Shown here: positions 45,905 through 55,006 of the stretch, in pieces
How positions within the stretch are numbered: the first letter of the stretch is position 1
Layout: every line of letters begins with the position of its first letter
DNA from: Marinobacterium_A aestuariivivens
GTDB taxonomy: Bacteria; Pseudomonadota; Gammaproteobacteria; Pseudomonadales; Balneatricaceae
Direction of reading: 5' to 3'
Length of the DNA: 64,000 bases
Assembly (NCBI RefSeq): GCF_042661465.1
Contig: NZ_JBHSWE010000001.1
Coordinates: 5,704,001 to 5,768,000, forward strand
The notes under the pieces: model-generated
What the model was told of the DNA's origin: nothing
What the model saw: only the letters and a program-made list of their open reading frames with translations
Database searches by the model: none
Program-made: the position numbers and the translations under genes

Positions 45905-47208
45905 ATGATCAATCCGAGCGAACTCCAGTATCTCAACGGTTTCGGCAACGAACATGAAACCGAAGCCCTGCCCGGCGCGCTGCCGGTGGGACAATTCAAC
46001 CCGCAGCGCTGCCCCTACGGCCTTTATGCCGAACAGTTCAGCAGCACCGCCTTTACCGCCCCGCGCCACAGCAATCGCCGCACCTGGACATACCGCCTGC
46101 GGCCGTCGATCGCCATGGGCGATTTCAGCCCGATCGACCAGGGACTGATCCGCACCGCGCCGATCACCGAGGCCCCGTGTCCGCCGAACGTGATGCGATG
46201 GGACGCGCTCGAGATTCCTCATCAGCCGACCGATTTCATCGACGGACTGGTCACGGTGGCGGCCAACGGCGATGCCCGTGCCCAGACCGGTATCGGCATC
46301 CACGTCTACCGCGCCAACGCAGGCATGGGCAATCGCTTCTTCTACAACGCCGACGGCGAACTGCTGTTCGTGCCGCAGCAGGGGCGCTTCTGGCCTATAC
46401 CGAGATGGGCATCCTCCACGTCGGGCCCGGCGAGATCCTGGTGATCCCCCGCGGCATCAAGTTCAGGATCGAGCTGCCGGACGGTCCGGTACGCGGCTAT
46501 ATCTGCGAAAACTACGGCGCACCGCTGCACCTGCCGGAGCGCGGCCCGGTCGGCGCCAACGGCTATGCCAACGACCGTGATTTCCAGTATCCGGTGGCCT
46601 GGTTCGAGGACAGCGAAGGCGACTACCGCCTGGTGGCGAAGTTCTGCGGAGGCCTGCACGAGGCGGCGCTGGATCACTCGCCGCTCGACGTCGTGGCCTG
46701 GGTCGGCACCAGCGCGCCCTACAAATACGACCTGGCGCGCTTCAATGTCATCAACACCGTCAGCTTCGACCATCCGGATCCGTCGATCTTCACGGTACTG
46801 ACCGCCCAGAGCGATACCGCGGGCGTGGCCAACGTCGACTTCGTGATCTTCCCGCCGCGCTGGATGGTGGCCGAGGACACTTTCCGTCCGCCCTGGTACC
46901 ACCGCAACATCATGAGCGAGTTCATGGGCCTGATCGAAGGGGTCTACGATGCCAAGGAACAGGGCTTCGAGCCGGGCGGCATGAGCCTGCACAACTGCAT
47001 GAGTCCCCATGGCCCCGAGGCCGGCGTGTTCGAAAAGGCGAGCTCGGCGCAACTGGCGCCCGAGCGCTACCAGAACACCCTGGCCTTCATGTTCGAGTCG
47101 CGCTACGTGATCGAGCCGACCCGCTTCGCCCTCGAGACCGAGGCACGCCAGCACGACTATATTGAATGCTGGTCGGGACTTAAAAAATACTTCAACGGCG
47201 AGAAATAA
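45905..47208 (+). CDS. hmgA: Homogentisate 1,2-dioxygenase (one frameshift)
   Basis: The composite is 434 residues, the usual length. The start YLNGFGNEHETEALPGALP is typical. Iron-ligand regions are seen: FRPPWYHRNIMSEFMGLI (His and Glu) and SLHNCMSPHGPE. The frame breaks at 46385-46389, where GRLLAYTEMGILHVGPGEI continues in the next frame; one extra C restores it. The enzyme opens the homogentisate ring to maleylacetoacetate in tyrosine and phenylalanine breakdown. It is first in the hmgA-fahA-maiA operon, with fahA three bases downstream. Confidence 0.94.
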
Positions 47209-47211
47209 AGC

Positions 47212-48528
47212 ATGAGCACACTGAACGAAACCCACGACAGCGCCCTCACCAGCTGGGTCGCATCCGCCAACAGCGGTGATACCGACTTCCCGATCCAGAA
47301 TCTGCCGTTCGCCAGTTTCCGCCGCCGGAACTCCAGTGAAACCTTTCGCGGCGGCGTCGCCATCGGCGACCAGATTCTGGACCTGGCCGCGGCGAACAAC
47401 AGCGGCCTGTTCGACGGTCTCGCCGCCGACGCCCTGAAAGCGGCCGCCGAGCCGCGGCTGAACCGTTTCATGAGCCTAGGCGCCGAGGCCTGGTCTGCAT
47501 TGCGCCTGGCGCTGTCCCGGGGACTGCGCAGCGGCAGCGAGCAGCAAGCCGCCCTGCAGGGCTGCCTGATCGCCCAGGCCGATGCCGAGTACGACCTGCC
47601 CTGCACCATCGGCGATTACACCGACTTCTATACCTCGGTTCACCACGCCACCCGCGTCGGCTCGCTGTTCCGCCCGGACAACCCGCTGCTGCCGAACTAC
47701 AAGTGGATCCCGATCGGTTACCACGGCCGCGCCTCGTCCATCGGCGTCTCGGGCCAGCAGTTCCCGCGTCCACTGGGTCAGACACGGGCACCGGACGCCG
47801 CCGAGCCGAGCTTCGGCCCCTGCAAGCGCCTCGACTACGAACTGGAAGTCGGCATCTTCATCGGTGCCGGCAACGCACTGGGGGAGCCGGTCGGCATCGA
47901 CAGCGCCGAGGATCACGTATTCGGCATCTGCCTGTTCAACGACTGGTCGGCGCGGGATATCCAGGCCTGGGAATACCAGCCCCTGGGCCCCTTCCTGTCG
48001 AAGAACTTCGCCTCGACCATCTCGCCCTGGATCGTGACGATGGAGGCCCTGGCCCCCTATCGGAGCGCCTTCAGCCGCCCGGCCGAGGATCCGCAGCCGC
48101 TGCCCTACCTCAGCTCCGAGACCAACAGCCGCGAAGGCGGCCTCGATATCCAGCTCGAGTGCCTGCTGCAGACCGAACAGATGCGTACCCGGGGTGAGGC
48201 GCCGACACGGCTGTCCCGGTCCAGCTTCCGGCACTCCTACTGGACCGTCGCCCAGATGGTGGCGCACCATACCGTCAACGGCTGCAACCTGCAGCCGGGC
48301 GACCTGCTCGGTTCAGGCACCCAGTCAGGTCCCGAGCACGAGGAAGCCGGCTCGCTGCTGGAGCTGACCGTAGGCGGCAAACAACCGATCAGCCTGCCGA
48401 ACGGCGAAACCCGCACCTTCCTCGAAGATGGCGACGCCGTGGTGATGCGGGGCTTCTGCGCAAAACCGGGCGCCGCCCGCATCGGTTTCGGCGAAGTGGT
48501 CGGTACCGTACTGACGGCACGCGTGTAA
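47212..48528 (+). CDS. fahA: Fumarylacetoacetase
   Basis: This encodes 438 residues and is intact. The FAH family core has YTDFYTSVHHATRVGSLFRP (catalytic His region), IGYHGRASSI, LDYELEVGIFIGAGN (metal-binding acidic residues), NDWSARDIQAWEYQPLGPF and GDLLGSGTQSGP. It hydrolyses fumarylacetoacetate to fumarate and acetoacetate, the last step of homogentisate catabolism. It starts three bases after the hmgA stop; maiA follows after a 224-bp gap containing a repeat element. Confidence 0.95.
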   Translation: MSTLNETHDSALTSWVASANSGDTDFPIQNLPFASFRRRNSSETFRGGVAIGDQILDLAAANNSGLFDGLAADALKAAAEPRLNRFMSLGAEAWSALRLALSRGLRSGSEQQAALQGCLIAQADAEYDLPCTIGDYTDFYTSVHHATRVGSLFRPDNPLLPNYKWIPIGYHGRASSIGVSGQQFPRPLGQTRAPDAAEPSFGPCKRLDYELEVGIFIGAGNALGEPVGIDSAEDHVFGICLFNDWSARDIQAWEYQPLGPFLSKNFASTISPWIVTMEALAPYRSAFSRPAEDPQPLPYLSSETNSREGGLDIQLECLLQTEQMRTRGEAPTRLSRSSFRHSYWTVAQMVAHHTVNGCNLQPGDLLGSGTQSGPEHEEAGSLLELTVGGKQPISLPNGETRTFLEDGDAVVMRGFCAKPGAARIGFGEVVGTVLTARV

Positions 48529-48554
48529 CCGCACCCATTCCTGCTACAAATTTC

Positions 48555-48733
48555 GTAGGATGGGTGAAGCCGCTATGGCACTCCGCTGCCGGCGAACAAG
48601 AAGTTCGCTGCGGCGGAACCCATCATTGACTTCACAGCTCCAGTACCAGGCCGATATTCCGCGATGGGTTACACGGCGCCTTGGTCACCTGGGATCGGAT
48701 ATCGCCCCACCAGCGCCGTTACACCCATCCTAC
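48555..48733. mobile_element. MITE-like element with 11-bp perfect terminal repeats inside the hmg operon
   Basis: GTAGGATGGGT at 48555-48565 and ACCCATCCTAC at 48723-48733 are exact inverted repeats bounding 179 bp without a coding frame. Inside is GAAGCCGC with GCGGCGGAACCCATC. It lies between fahA and the maiA ribosome site and may affect downstream expression. Confidence 0.6.
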
Positions 48734-48752
48734 AAGCTTCCGAAGGACAATC

Positions 48753-49384
48753 ATGGAACTCTACACCTACTTCCGCTCATCCGCCGCCTACCGGGTGCGC
48801 ATCGCGCTGAACCTCAAGGGCATCGGGCACCGGCTGACGCCGGTCAACCTGCTGACCGGCGAGCAGCTCGGCGACGCCTACCGGGCGCTCAACCCCAGGG
48901 GCTGCTACCGGCGCTGAAACTGGACGACGGCCGCCTGCTGACCCAGTCGACCGCGATTCTCGAATACCTCGAAGCCGAATATCCACAAACGCCGCTGCTG
49001 CCGACGGACAGCGTCGAGGCCGCACGGGTACGGGGCTGGGCCGGCCTGATCGGCTGCGATATCCATCCGCTCGACAATCTGCGGGTGCTCAAGTACCTCA
49101 AGGGTACGCTGAAGATCAGCGACGACGACAAGACCGCCTGGTACCACCACTGGATCCACGAAGGCTTCAGGGTGCTCGAAGCGCAGCTCGAAGCGGCGCC
49201 CTACTGCCACGGCGCGAACATCACCCTGGCCGACCTCTACCTGGTGCCCCAGGTCTACAATGCCCTGCGCTTCGATCTGGACATGACGCCCTACCCGAAG
49301 ATCCGGTCGATATACGACGCCTGCAACGAACTGCCCGCCTTCGACGCCGCGCGACCGGAAAACCAGCCCGATTCGACGATTTGA
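48753..49384 (+). CDS. maiA: Maleylacetoacetate isomerase (one frameshift)
   Basis: The composite is 210 residues from ATG 48753, with AAGGA upstream. It is a zeta-class glutathione S-transferase: YTYFRSSAAYRVRIALNLKG carries the catalytic Ser-Ser motif, followed after the break by NPQGLLPALKLDDG and QSTAILEYLEAEYP. The break is at the CCCC run 48893-48896; one more C restores the frame. It isomerises maleylacetoacetate to fumarylacetoacetate using glutathione. It is the third gene of the homogentisate operon. Confidence 0.92.
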
Positions 49385-49437
49385 TGGCCGGAGGTTACGC
49401 GTTACGCGTGACAGTTTGAGCCCTATACATTCCGAAA

Positions 49438-49472
49438 AAGGCCCCGCCATGACTAAACCATGGCGGGGCCTT
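49438..49472. terminator. Bidirectional rho-independent terminator
   Basis: AAGGCCCCGCCATG and its exact complement are separated by a 7-base loop (ACTAAAC), with A-rich and T-rich flanks. It lies between the convergent maiA and VOC genes. Confidence 0.85.
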
Positions 49473-49548
49473 CTGCAAACTCAACGCATCTAGAGCGGTA
49501 CGCCTCGCTACGCTCGAGGTACCCTACAGGACTGCGTCACGCGTCACC

Positions 49549-50085
49549 TCAGTCCGCAAACTCCTCGGCATGCAGCCAGGCGGCATGGTCGACCGCCCGT
49601 TTCGTCTTGCTCCAGGCGTCCAGCATTTCCGGGGCCAGTGCATGCAGCCTGTCGATCTGGCCGGGTTTGTCGGTGCGCACCGTCAGCTCTAGGCGATGGC
49701 CGTTCGGGTCGAAGAAATAGATCGACTTGATGATCTCGTGGTTGGTCGGCCCCACCACCTCGAGTCCCTTGGCCTCGAGTTCCGCCTTGGCTTCCAGCAG
49801 CGCCTCCTCGTTCTCGAGCTCGAAGGCGATGTGCTGCACCCAGGCCGGAGTATTGGGATCGCTGCCCATCTCGGGCGAATTCGGCAGCTCGAAGAACGCC
49901 AGGATATTACCGTTGCCGGCATCCATGAACAGGTGCATGTAGGGATCGGGCTCCCTGGTCGAGGGCACCCTGTCCTCGGAGATCGCCAGAATGAAGTCCA
50001 TGTTGAGATAGTGCCGATAGAACTCGACGGTTTCCTTCGCATCCCTGCAGCGATAGGCGACGTGGTGAATCTGCTTGATCTTCAT
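49549..50085 (-). CDS. VOC-family protein (glyoxalase/extradiol dioxygenase-like)
   Basis: This encodes 178 residues from ATG 50085, with GGAGCG upstream. It is a vicinal-oxygen-chelate fold with likely metal ligands His in KIKQIHHVAY, His in WVQHIAFEL and Glu in GHRLELTVRT, the 2-His-1-Glu set of metal-dependent members. Paired beta-alpha modules are seen. Proteins like this may act as dioxygenases or isomerases on aromatic or keto compounds. Its promoter carries two copies of the palindrome also found at hmgA, so a role in tyrosine or aromatic catabolism is likely. It is too short for 4-hydroxyphenylpyruvate dioxygenase. Confidence 0.8.
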   Translation of the reverse strand: MKIKQIHHVAYRCRDAKETVEFYRHYLNMDFILAISEDRVPSTREPDPYMHLFMDAGNGNILAFFELPNSPEMGSDPNTPAWVQHIAFELENEEALLEAKAELEAKGLEVVGPTNHEIIKSIYFFDPNGHRLELTVRTDKPGQIDRLHALAPEMLDAWSKTKRAVDHAAWLHAEEFAD

Positions 50086-50111
50086 GGTGCTCGCTCCGGC
50101 TTGCTTACTTA

Positions 50112-50125
50112 GTCTCATATGAAAC
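50112..50125. promoter_or_regulatory. Imperfect MarR-type operator near the VOC gene
   Basis: GTCTCATATGAAAC keeps the TCTCATATGA core, 27 bp upstream of the VOC start. Confidence 0.5.
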
Positions 50126-50133
50126 CAAATATA

Positions 50134-50147
50134 TTCTCATATGAGAA
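50134..50147. promoter_or_regulatory. Perfect palindromic operator TTCTCATATGAGAA
   Basis: This is a fully symmetric 14-bp site, 49 bp upstream of the VOC gene start and about 200 bp from marR. It is the probable main site of the divergently encoded MarR-family protein. Confidence 0.65.
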
Positions 50148-50297
50148 CATTTGCAAAGCCCTTTCGTTTTCCGTGTGATTCGAACCGGAAAACCGGCGCT
50201 GTCCGGACGGCTGTAGAGCCCGAAATCACTGGGATCCGGTAGACAGGAGCGCGACGGAGAACAGCCCGACCCAGCATCGGCAACATTGCAGCAACTC

Positions 50298-50311
50298 TTC
50301 TCAAATGAGAA
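50298..50311. promoter_or_regulatory. Operator TTCTCAAATGAGAA before the marR gene
   Basis: This matches the perfect site in 13 of 14 positions. It lies 38 bp upstream of the marR ATG, consistent with autoregulation. Confidence 0.6.
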
Positions 50312-50348
50312 AATAACGCCAACGGATACCAGCCCCGGACGCACCGCC

Positions 50349-50810
50349 ATGCCTGAACAGTCCAAAAAATCCCTGATACTGCAGCAGTTCATCCCCTATC
50401 GGATGGTCAATACCGCCAAGCGGATCAGCGACAGCCTGTCGCAGATCTACGGCAGCGAGGCGTTCGGCGTGACCATTCCGGAGTGGCGTATTCTCGCCCG
50501 CCTGGCCGAGGATGAACGCCTCAACGCCCGCGATATCGGCCGCATCACCCAGATGGACAAGTCCAAGGTCTCCCGTGGCGTCAAGCTGCTCGACGGCAAG
50601 GGCTATCTGATCAAGGTAAAGGACGAACAGGACAACCGCGTCACCTACCTGTCGCTGTCGGAATCCGGCCGCCGGCTCTACCATGAACTGGCGCCGCGGG
50701 CGCTGGAATGGGAAAGCCGCCTGATCAAGGCACTGGATACCAGCGAATACCGCGATCTTATGCGCATTCTGGAAAAGCTGGACAAACAGCTCGATGGTAT
50801 GGAGCCCTAA
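50349..50810 (+). CDS. MarR-family transcriptional regulator, probable homogentisate-pathway repressor
   Basis: This encodes 153 residues from ATG 50349. The winged-helix core includes IPEWRILARLAEDERLNARDIGR, TQMDKSKVSRGVKLLDGKGYLIK and the wing KDEQDNRVTYLSLSESG. It binds DNA as a dimer. Palindromes TTCTCAnATGAGAA occur twice in the divergent gap and in related form at the hmgA promoter 4.5 kb away, so I infer it represses the hmg genes and the VOC gene. Pseudomonads often use other regulators (for example TetR-type HmgR) for this. The ligand is probably homogentisate or a relative. Confidence 0.83.
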   Translation: MPEQSKKSLILQQFIPYRMVNTAKRISDSLSQIYGSEAFGVTIPEWRILARLAEDERLNARDIGRITQMDKSKVSRGVKLLDGKGYLIKVKDEQDNRVTYLSLSESGRRLYHELAPRALEWESRLIKALDTSEYRDLMRILEKLDKQLDGMEP

Positions 50811-50831
50811 GCCGCTACCGGCCCCGACCGC

Positions 50832-52231
50832 TCACTGACGGCGGGTGCTGAGCCCGTACTTGCGCAGCCGGCGGAACACCGTCGGCTGGCTGATACCCAG
50901 CATACCCGCCAGTTCGTAAGTGCTGGCGCAGCGCTCGAGTGCAGCCTCCAGCAGGCGTTTCTCGTACCGCTCGAGCGACTCGGTCAGTGAGGTCCCGTCG
51001 AGCAGCGGCGGTTCGGCAAGCATCGTCGCCGCGACCGGTGGCGTCCCGGAAGTCGCCGGTGTCGGCGCCGACGGATCGAACCGGACCAGAGAACCGGGGC
51101 TGGCGACATAACAGCGTTCCAGCACGTTCTCCAGTTCACGCACGTTGCCGGGCCAGTCATGCTGTACCAGACGCTGCCTCGCCTGACTGTCGAGCACCTT
51201 TCGCTGGCCGTAGCGTTCGTTGAGGCGCGCCAGCACCCGGTCCAGCAGCACCGGGATGTCGTCCGGCCGTTCGCGCAACGGCGGGATCGTCATCGGTACC
51301 ACGTTCAGACGGTAATAGAGATCGAGCCTGAAGCCCCCGCCTCGACCTGCTCATGAAGATCGTGATTGGTGGCGCTGATCAGGCGGAAGTCGATGGCACG
51401 CGGGGCGGTACTGCCGATGCGCGTGACCTTGCCGTCCTGCAGCACCTTCAGCAGTTTCACCTGCATCGGCAGGGGCAGGTCGCCGACCTCGTCGAGAAAC
51501 AACGTGCCGCCATCGGCCTGCTCGATCAGCCCCGGCTTGCCCTGACGGGCGGCGCCGGTGAAGGAGCCCGGCGCATAACCGAACATCTCCGACTCGAACA
51601 GGTTCTCCGGAATGGCACTGCAGTTGACCTCGATAAAGGGGCCGTCGCAACGCGGACCGAGGCGGTGGGTCAACTGGGCGAAGGCGGTCTTGCCGACGCC
51701 GGACTCCCCGAGCAGCAGCAGGCTGGCGTCGGTGGGGGCGATACGCTGCAGCAGCTCGTAAAGTTCCCGCACCTGAGGACTCCTGAAACTCAGCTCATCG
51801 ACACTGATCGTTTCGGCGTCTCCCGGGTAACGGCGCTGCGCCAGTTTCTGCTGCAGCAGTTCGTATTCCTGCTGCAGCAGCTGAAGATCGGTCAGATCCT
51901 GGGAAAAACTCACCACCCGGATCAGTTCGCCATCGTCGTCGAACACCGGGAAGCCCTGCGCCATCACGCTGCGCCCGGTCTCGGTCGCCTGCATCAGCTG
52001 CACCGGCGCACGCTGCTGCAGCACCTGCACCGTCACCGACGGCCGCAGCACCCCTGCGCGTTCGAGTTCATGGACGCAAACGCCGAGCAGCTCGTCGATC
52101 TCGCGGCCATAGATGCGCGCGCAGTTACTGCCGGCCCGGAGGATGCGACCCTCGCCATCGGTGATCATGATATTGTCGCGCGACTTCTCGAGTATCGTTT
52201 CGAGCTCGCGCTCGGTATGGGATCTGTCCAA
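50832..52231 (-). CDS. Sigma-54-dependent activator with PAS domain (one frameshift)
   Basis: The composite is 466 residues, starting probably at TTG 52231 just after GGAGGT (spacing is short, so the start is uncertain). An N-terminal PAS domain (SRDNIMITDGEGRILRAGSN) precedes a AAA domain with Walker A GESGVGKT, the sigma-54 contact loop GSFTGA, Walker B GGTLFLDE and RLDLYYRLNVVPMTIPPLRE across the break at 51334-51338. A Fis-type helix-turn-helix (STYELAGMLGISQPTVFRRLRKY) ends the protein. The -24/-12 promoter and repeated upstream sites in the adjacent gap point to control of the divergent gbuA operon. It resembles RocR- and TyrR-like activators. Confidence 0.87.
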
Positions 52232-52297
52232 AAGACCTCCTGGCCAGAACTGTAACGCCGTACCCAAAGGGCATTTCCCCGGTGCGAACACCCCACG

Positions 52298-52335
52298 GGC
52301 CAACTCGGTTCGCGGCGAGGCGCCGCTCCTACATG
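52298..52335. repeat. REP-like palindrome
   Basis: GGTTCGCGGCGAGGCGCCGC followed by TCCTACATGCC is the same family as the 6926 and 29007-29134 units, lying upstream of the activator gene. Confidence 0.55.
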
Positions 52336-52355
52336 CCTATCAATTTTGAATCATA

Positions 52356-52405
52356 ATTCATTTACGAATCAACCGACCAGTCATTTCAATTCATAATCGA
52401 ATCAA
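52356..52405. promoter_or_regulatory. Two direct upstream activator sites
   Basis: ATTCAT-N3-CGAATCAA occurs at 52356-52372 and 52389-52405, 33 bp apart (three helical turns), 38-87 bp before the -24 element. These are good candidates for binding of the sigma-54 activator. Confidence 0.6.
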
Positions 52406-52442
52406 AACCCACTAACTCATTGATATTATGTCCATAAAAAAC

Positions 52443-52458
52443 TGGCACGCATTTCGCT
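52443..52458 (+). promoter_or_regulatory. Sigma-54 (-24/-12) promoter of the guanidinobutyrase operon
   Basis: TGGCACG-CATT-TCGCT matches TGGCACG-N4-TTGCA/T except for one base, with GG and GC 12 bp apart. It is about 50 bp upstream of the gbuA ATG. Confidence 0.7.
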
Positions 52459-52505
52459 ATATACCAAGCAGGGTTCAACCAGACAGGCAACAAGAAGGTA
52501 GCAAT

Positions 52506-53462
52506 ATGTCAGAACGTCGCTTCAATCAGCCGCTCGGCGGTAACGAAATGCCCCGCTTCGGCGGTCCCGCCACCATGATGCGACTGCCGGCCCAGGAGAC
52601 CGCGGCGGGCCTGGACGCGGCCTTTATCGGCGTGCCGTTCGATATCGGCACCTCCAACCGTCCCGGCGCCCGCCTGGCGCCGCGGCAGATCCGTGACGAG
52701 TCGCGCATGCTGCGTCCCTACAACGTCGCCACCTTTGCCGCGCCGTTCGAGAGCCTGCAGGTGGCCGACATCGGCGATGTGCCGATCAACACCTTCAACC
52801 TGCTGAAAAGCATCGATATCATCGAAGCCTTCTATGACCAGGTGCTGGAGCATAACTGTAAACCGCTGACCCTCGGCGGCGACCACACCATCGCGCTGCC
52901 GATCCTGCGTGCACTGAAGAAGAAGTACGGCCCGGTCGGCATGATCCACGTCGACGCCCACGCCGATATCAACGACCAGATGTTCGGCGAGAAGATCGCC
53001 CATGGCACGCCCTTTCGCCGCGCCGTCGAAGAGGGTCTGCTGGACTGCGACCGCGTCGTCCAGATCGGCCTGCGCGGCACCGGCTACAGCGCCGACGAGT
53101 TCGACTGGCCCCGCGAACAGGGCTTCCGCGTCGTGCCGGCCGAAGAGTGCTGGCACAAATCCCTGACACCGCTGATGGAAGAAGTGCGCGCCAAGGTCGC
53201 CGGCGGTCCGGTCTACATCAGCTTCGATATCGACGGCCTGGACCCGGCCTATGCCCCGGGCACCGGTACCGCCGAGATTGCCGGCCTGACCGTGCCCCAG
53301 GGCCTGGAGATCATCCGCGGCTGCAGGGGGCTCGATATCGTCGGCGGCGACCTGGTGGAGATCTCGCCGCCCTACGACACCAGCGGCAACACCGCCCTGC
53401 TGGGCGCCAACCTGCTGTTCGAAATGCTCTGCGTCCTGCCGGGCGTGAAATACGACCGCTGA
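52506..53462 (+). CDS. gbuA: Guanidinobutyrase (ureohydrolase)
   Basis: This encodes 318 residues. The N-terminus QPLGGNEMPRFGGPATMMRLP is typical of Pseudomonas GbuA rather than SpeB agmatinase. Manganese ligands are His127 (GGDHT), Asp150, His152, Asp154 (HVDAHAD) and Asp241, Asp243 (FDIDGLDP). It hydrolyses 4-guanidinobutyrate to 4-aminobutyrate and urea. The downstream 2-ketoarginine decarboxylase and aldehyde dehydrogenase genes support this substrate. A sigma-54 promoter lies just upstream. Guanidinopropionase is an alternative within the family. Confidence 0.85.
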   Translation: MSERRFNQPLGGNEMPRFGGPATMMRLPAQETAAGLDAAFIGVPFDIGTSNRPGARLAPRQIRDESRMLRPYNVATFAAPFESLQVADIGDVPINTFNLLKSIDIIEAFYDQVLEHNCKPLTLGGDHTIALPILRALKKKYGPVGMIHVDAHADINDQMFGEKIAHGTPFRRAVEEGLLDCDRVVQIGLRGTGYSADEFDWPREQGFRVVPAEECWHKSLTPLMEEVRAKVAGGPVYISFDIDGLDPAYAPGTGTAEIAGLTVPQGLEIIRGCRGLDIVGGDLVEISPPYDTSGNTALLGANLLFEMLCVLPGVKYDR

Positions 53463-53543
53463 CCGGAACCCGGGCGGCGGCAACCCGCTGCCCGGCATAC
53501 GCACGACTCGCACCACTATAATTAGAACCCAAAGGACCCCATC

Positions 53544-54953
53544 ATGAATCAACACCTGGACCAACAGGAAGCCGGCAGCCTGCTGCTGACCGACCGTGAC
53601 GACAAGCACCCCAGGCACAGCCTTTTCGCCTACCTCAAGTTCATCATTCCGTCCCTCATCGGCGTGCTGTTCTTCCTCACGCCGATCGTGGTGGACGACA
53701 AGGTCACCATCGGCATGGGCGTGCTCGCCGACCTGCTCAAGGGGGCCACCCAGGACTATCTGCCGGGCTTCGCCACCGCGCTGCTGGTGATATCCGCCGC
53801 CGTTTCCCTCTACGCGGCGATCGCGAAACCGCGCTGGACCGAAAGGGACAACACTCTGGTCGAGGTTTTCACACCCAAAGGGCTCTGGCTGGCGCTGCGG
53901 CTGGTCGGTGCCGCCTTTGCCGCCATGACGCTGCTCCAGGTGGGTCCCGAGTGGGTCTGGAACCGCAATACCGGCGGTGTCATGCTGCTGGACCTGACGC
54001 CGGTACTGATCACCTTCTTCTTCTTCGCCGCCATCCTGCTGCCGTTTCTGGTGGATTTCGGCTTTATGGAGTTTATCGGCACCCTGGTACGCAACCTGTT
54101 CCGCGCGGTGTTCAAGCTCCCGGGGCGCTCGTCGATCGATGCGGTCGCCTCCTGGCTCGGTTCCGGCACCGTCGGCGTGCTGATCACCACCCAGCAGTAT
54201 GAGCAGGGCTTCTATTCCAAGCGTGAAGCCGCCGTTATCGCCACCAACTTTTCCATCGCCTCGATCGCCTTCAGCCTGCTGATCAGCAACTTCATCGGCC
54301 TCGATCATCTCTTCGTCCCCTTCTATCTGACCGTGGTCGTCGCCGGCCTGATTGCCGCCGTGATCACGCCGCGGCTGCCGCCACTGTGCTGGAAAAAAGA
54401 CGAATACAATGAAGCTGCCGGCAAGCAGATCAGGGAGGAGCTGCCCAACGGTCACTCGCTGTTCTCCTGGGGACTGGAGCAGGCGGTACGCCGCGCTGCC
54501 ACGGCGCCGAGCGCCGGCGCACTGGGCAAGAGCTGCCTGCTGAACGTGACCGATATCTGGTTCGGCCTGTTGCCGCTGGTGATGGCGATCGGCACCGTCT
54601 CGCTGGCGCTGACCGAATACACGCCGATCTTCACCTGGCTGTCCTATCCGTTCATCCCGCTGCTGGAACTGCTGCAACTGCCGGAGGCCCATGCTGCCGC
54701 CCCGACCATGCTGGTGGGCTTTGCCGACATGTTCCTGCCGGCGGTGCTGGGCAAGGGCATCGAGAGCGAGCTGACCCGCTTCGTTATCGCCAGCGTCTCC
54801 CTCACCCAGCTGATCTACATGTCCGAAGTCGGCGTGCTGCTGCTGAAATCGAAGATCCCGCTGAACCTGCTGGAACTGTTCGCGATCTTTATCCTTCGCA
54901 CCCTGATCACCCTGCCGATCATCGCGCTGATCGCCCATACGCTGGTGTTCTGA
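53544..54953 (+). CDS. YjiH-family membrane protein with nucleoside-recognition (Gate) domain
   Basis: This encodes 469 residues with about ten hydrophobic helices (from FAYLKFIIPSLIGVLFFLTP to the C-terminal ILRTLITLPIIALIAHTLVF). The Gate-like region contains FGFMEFIGTLVRNLFRAVFKLPGRSSIDAVASWLGSGT... with a conserved small-residue pattern, and a second related half around SCLLNVTDIWFGLLPLVMA. It belongs to the YjiH group. No substrate is established for this group. Its position between gbuA and aruI suggests uptake of arginine, 2-ketoarginine or 4-guanidinobutyrate, or export of a product. This is inference. Confidence 0.75.
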   Translation: MNQHLDQQEAGSLLLTDRDDKHPRHSLFAYLKFIIPSLIGVLFFLTPIVVDDKVTIGMGVLADLLKGATQDYLPGFATALLVISAAVSLYAAIAKPRWTERDNTLVEVFTPKGLWLALRLVGAAFAAMTLLQVGPEWVWNRNTGGVMLLDLTPVLITFFFFAAILLPFLVDFGFMEFIGTLVRNLFRAVFKLPGRSSIDAVASWLGSGTVGVLITTQQYEQGFYSKREAAVIATNFSIASIAFSLLISNFIGLDHLFVPFYLTVVVAGLIAAVITPRLPPLCWKKDEYNEAAGKQIREELPNGHSLFSWGLEQAVRRAATAPSAGALGKSCLLNVTDIWFGLLPLVMAIGTVSLALTEYTPIFTWLSYPFIPLLELLQLPEAHAAAPTMLVGFADMFLPAVLGKGIESELTRFVIASVSLTQLIYMSEVGVLLLKSKIPLNLLELFAIFILRTLITLPIIALIAHTLVF

Positions 54954-55006
54954 TCCGACCATGACAGGCGGCCCCCATGCGGGCTGCCTTCGCCAAGGAG
55001 AATTCG

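Noticed and set aside
49549..50085. VOC protein considered as 4-hydroxyphenylpyruvate dioxygenase
   Set aside because: One VOC domain of 178 residues is about half the size, and the HPPD C-terminal region is absent.
52509..54962. An 817-codon open frame antisense to gbuA and the YjiH gene
   Set aside because: It is rich in Gln, Gly, His, Arg and Asp, typical of antisense frames in G+C-rich genes, and it covers two well-supported genes; no domain is visible.
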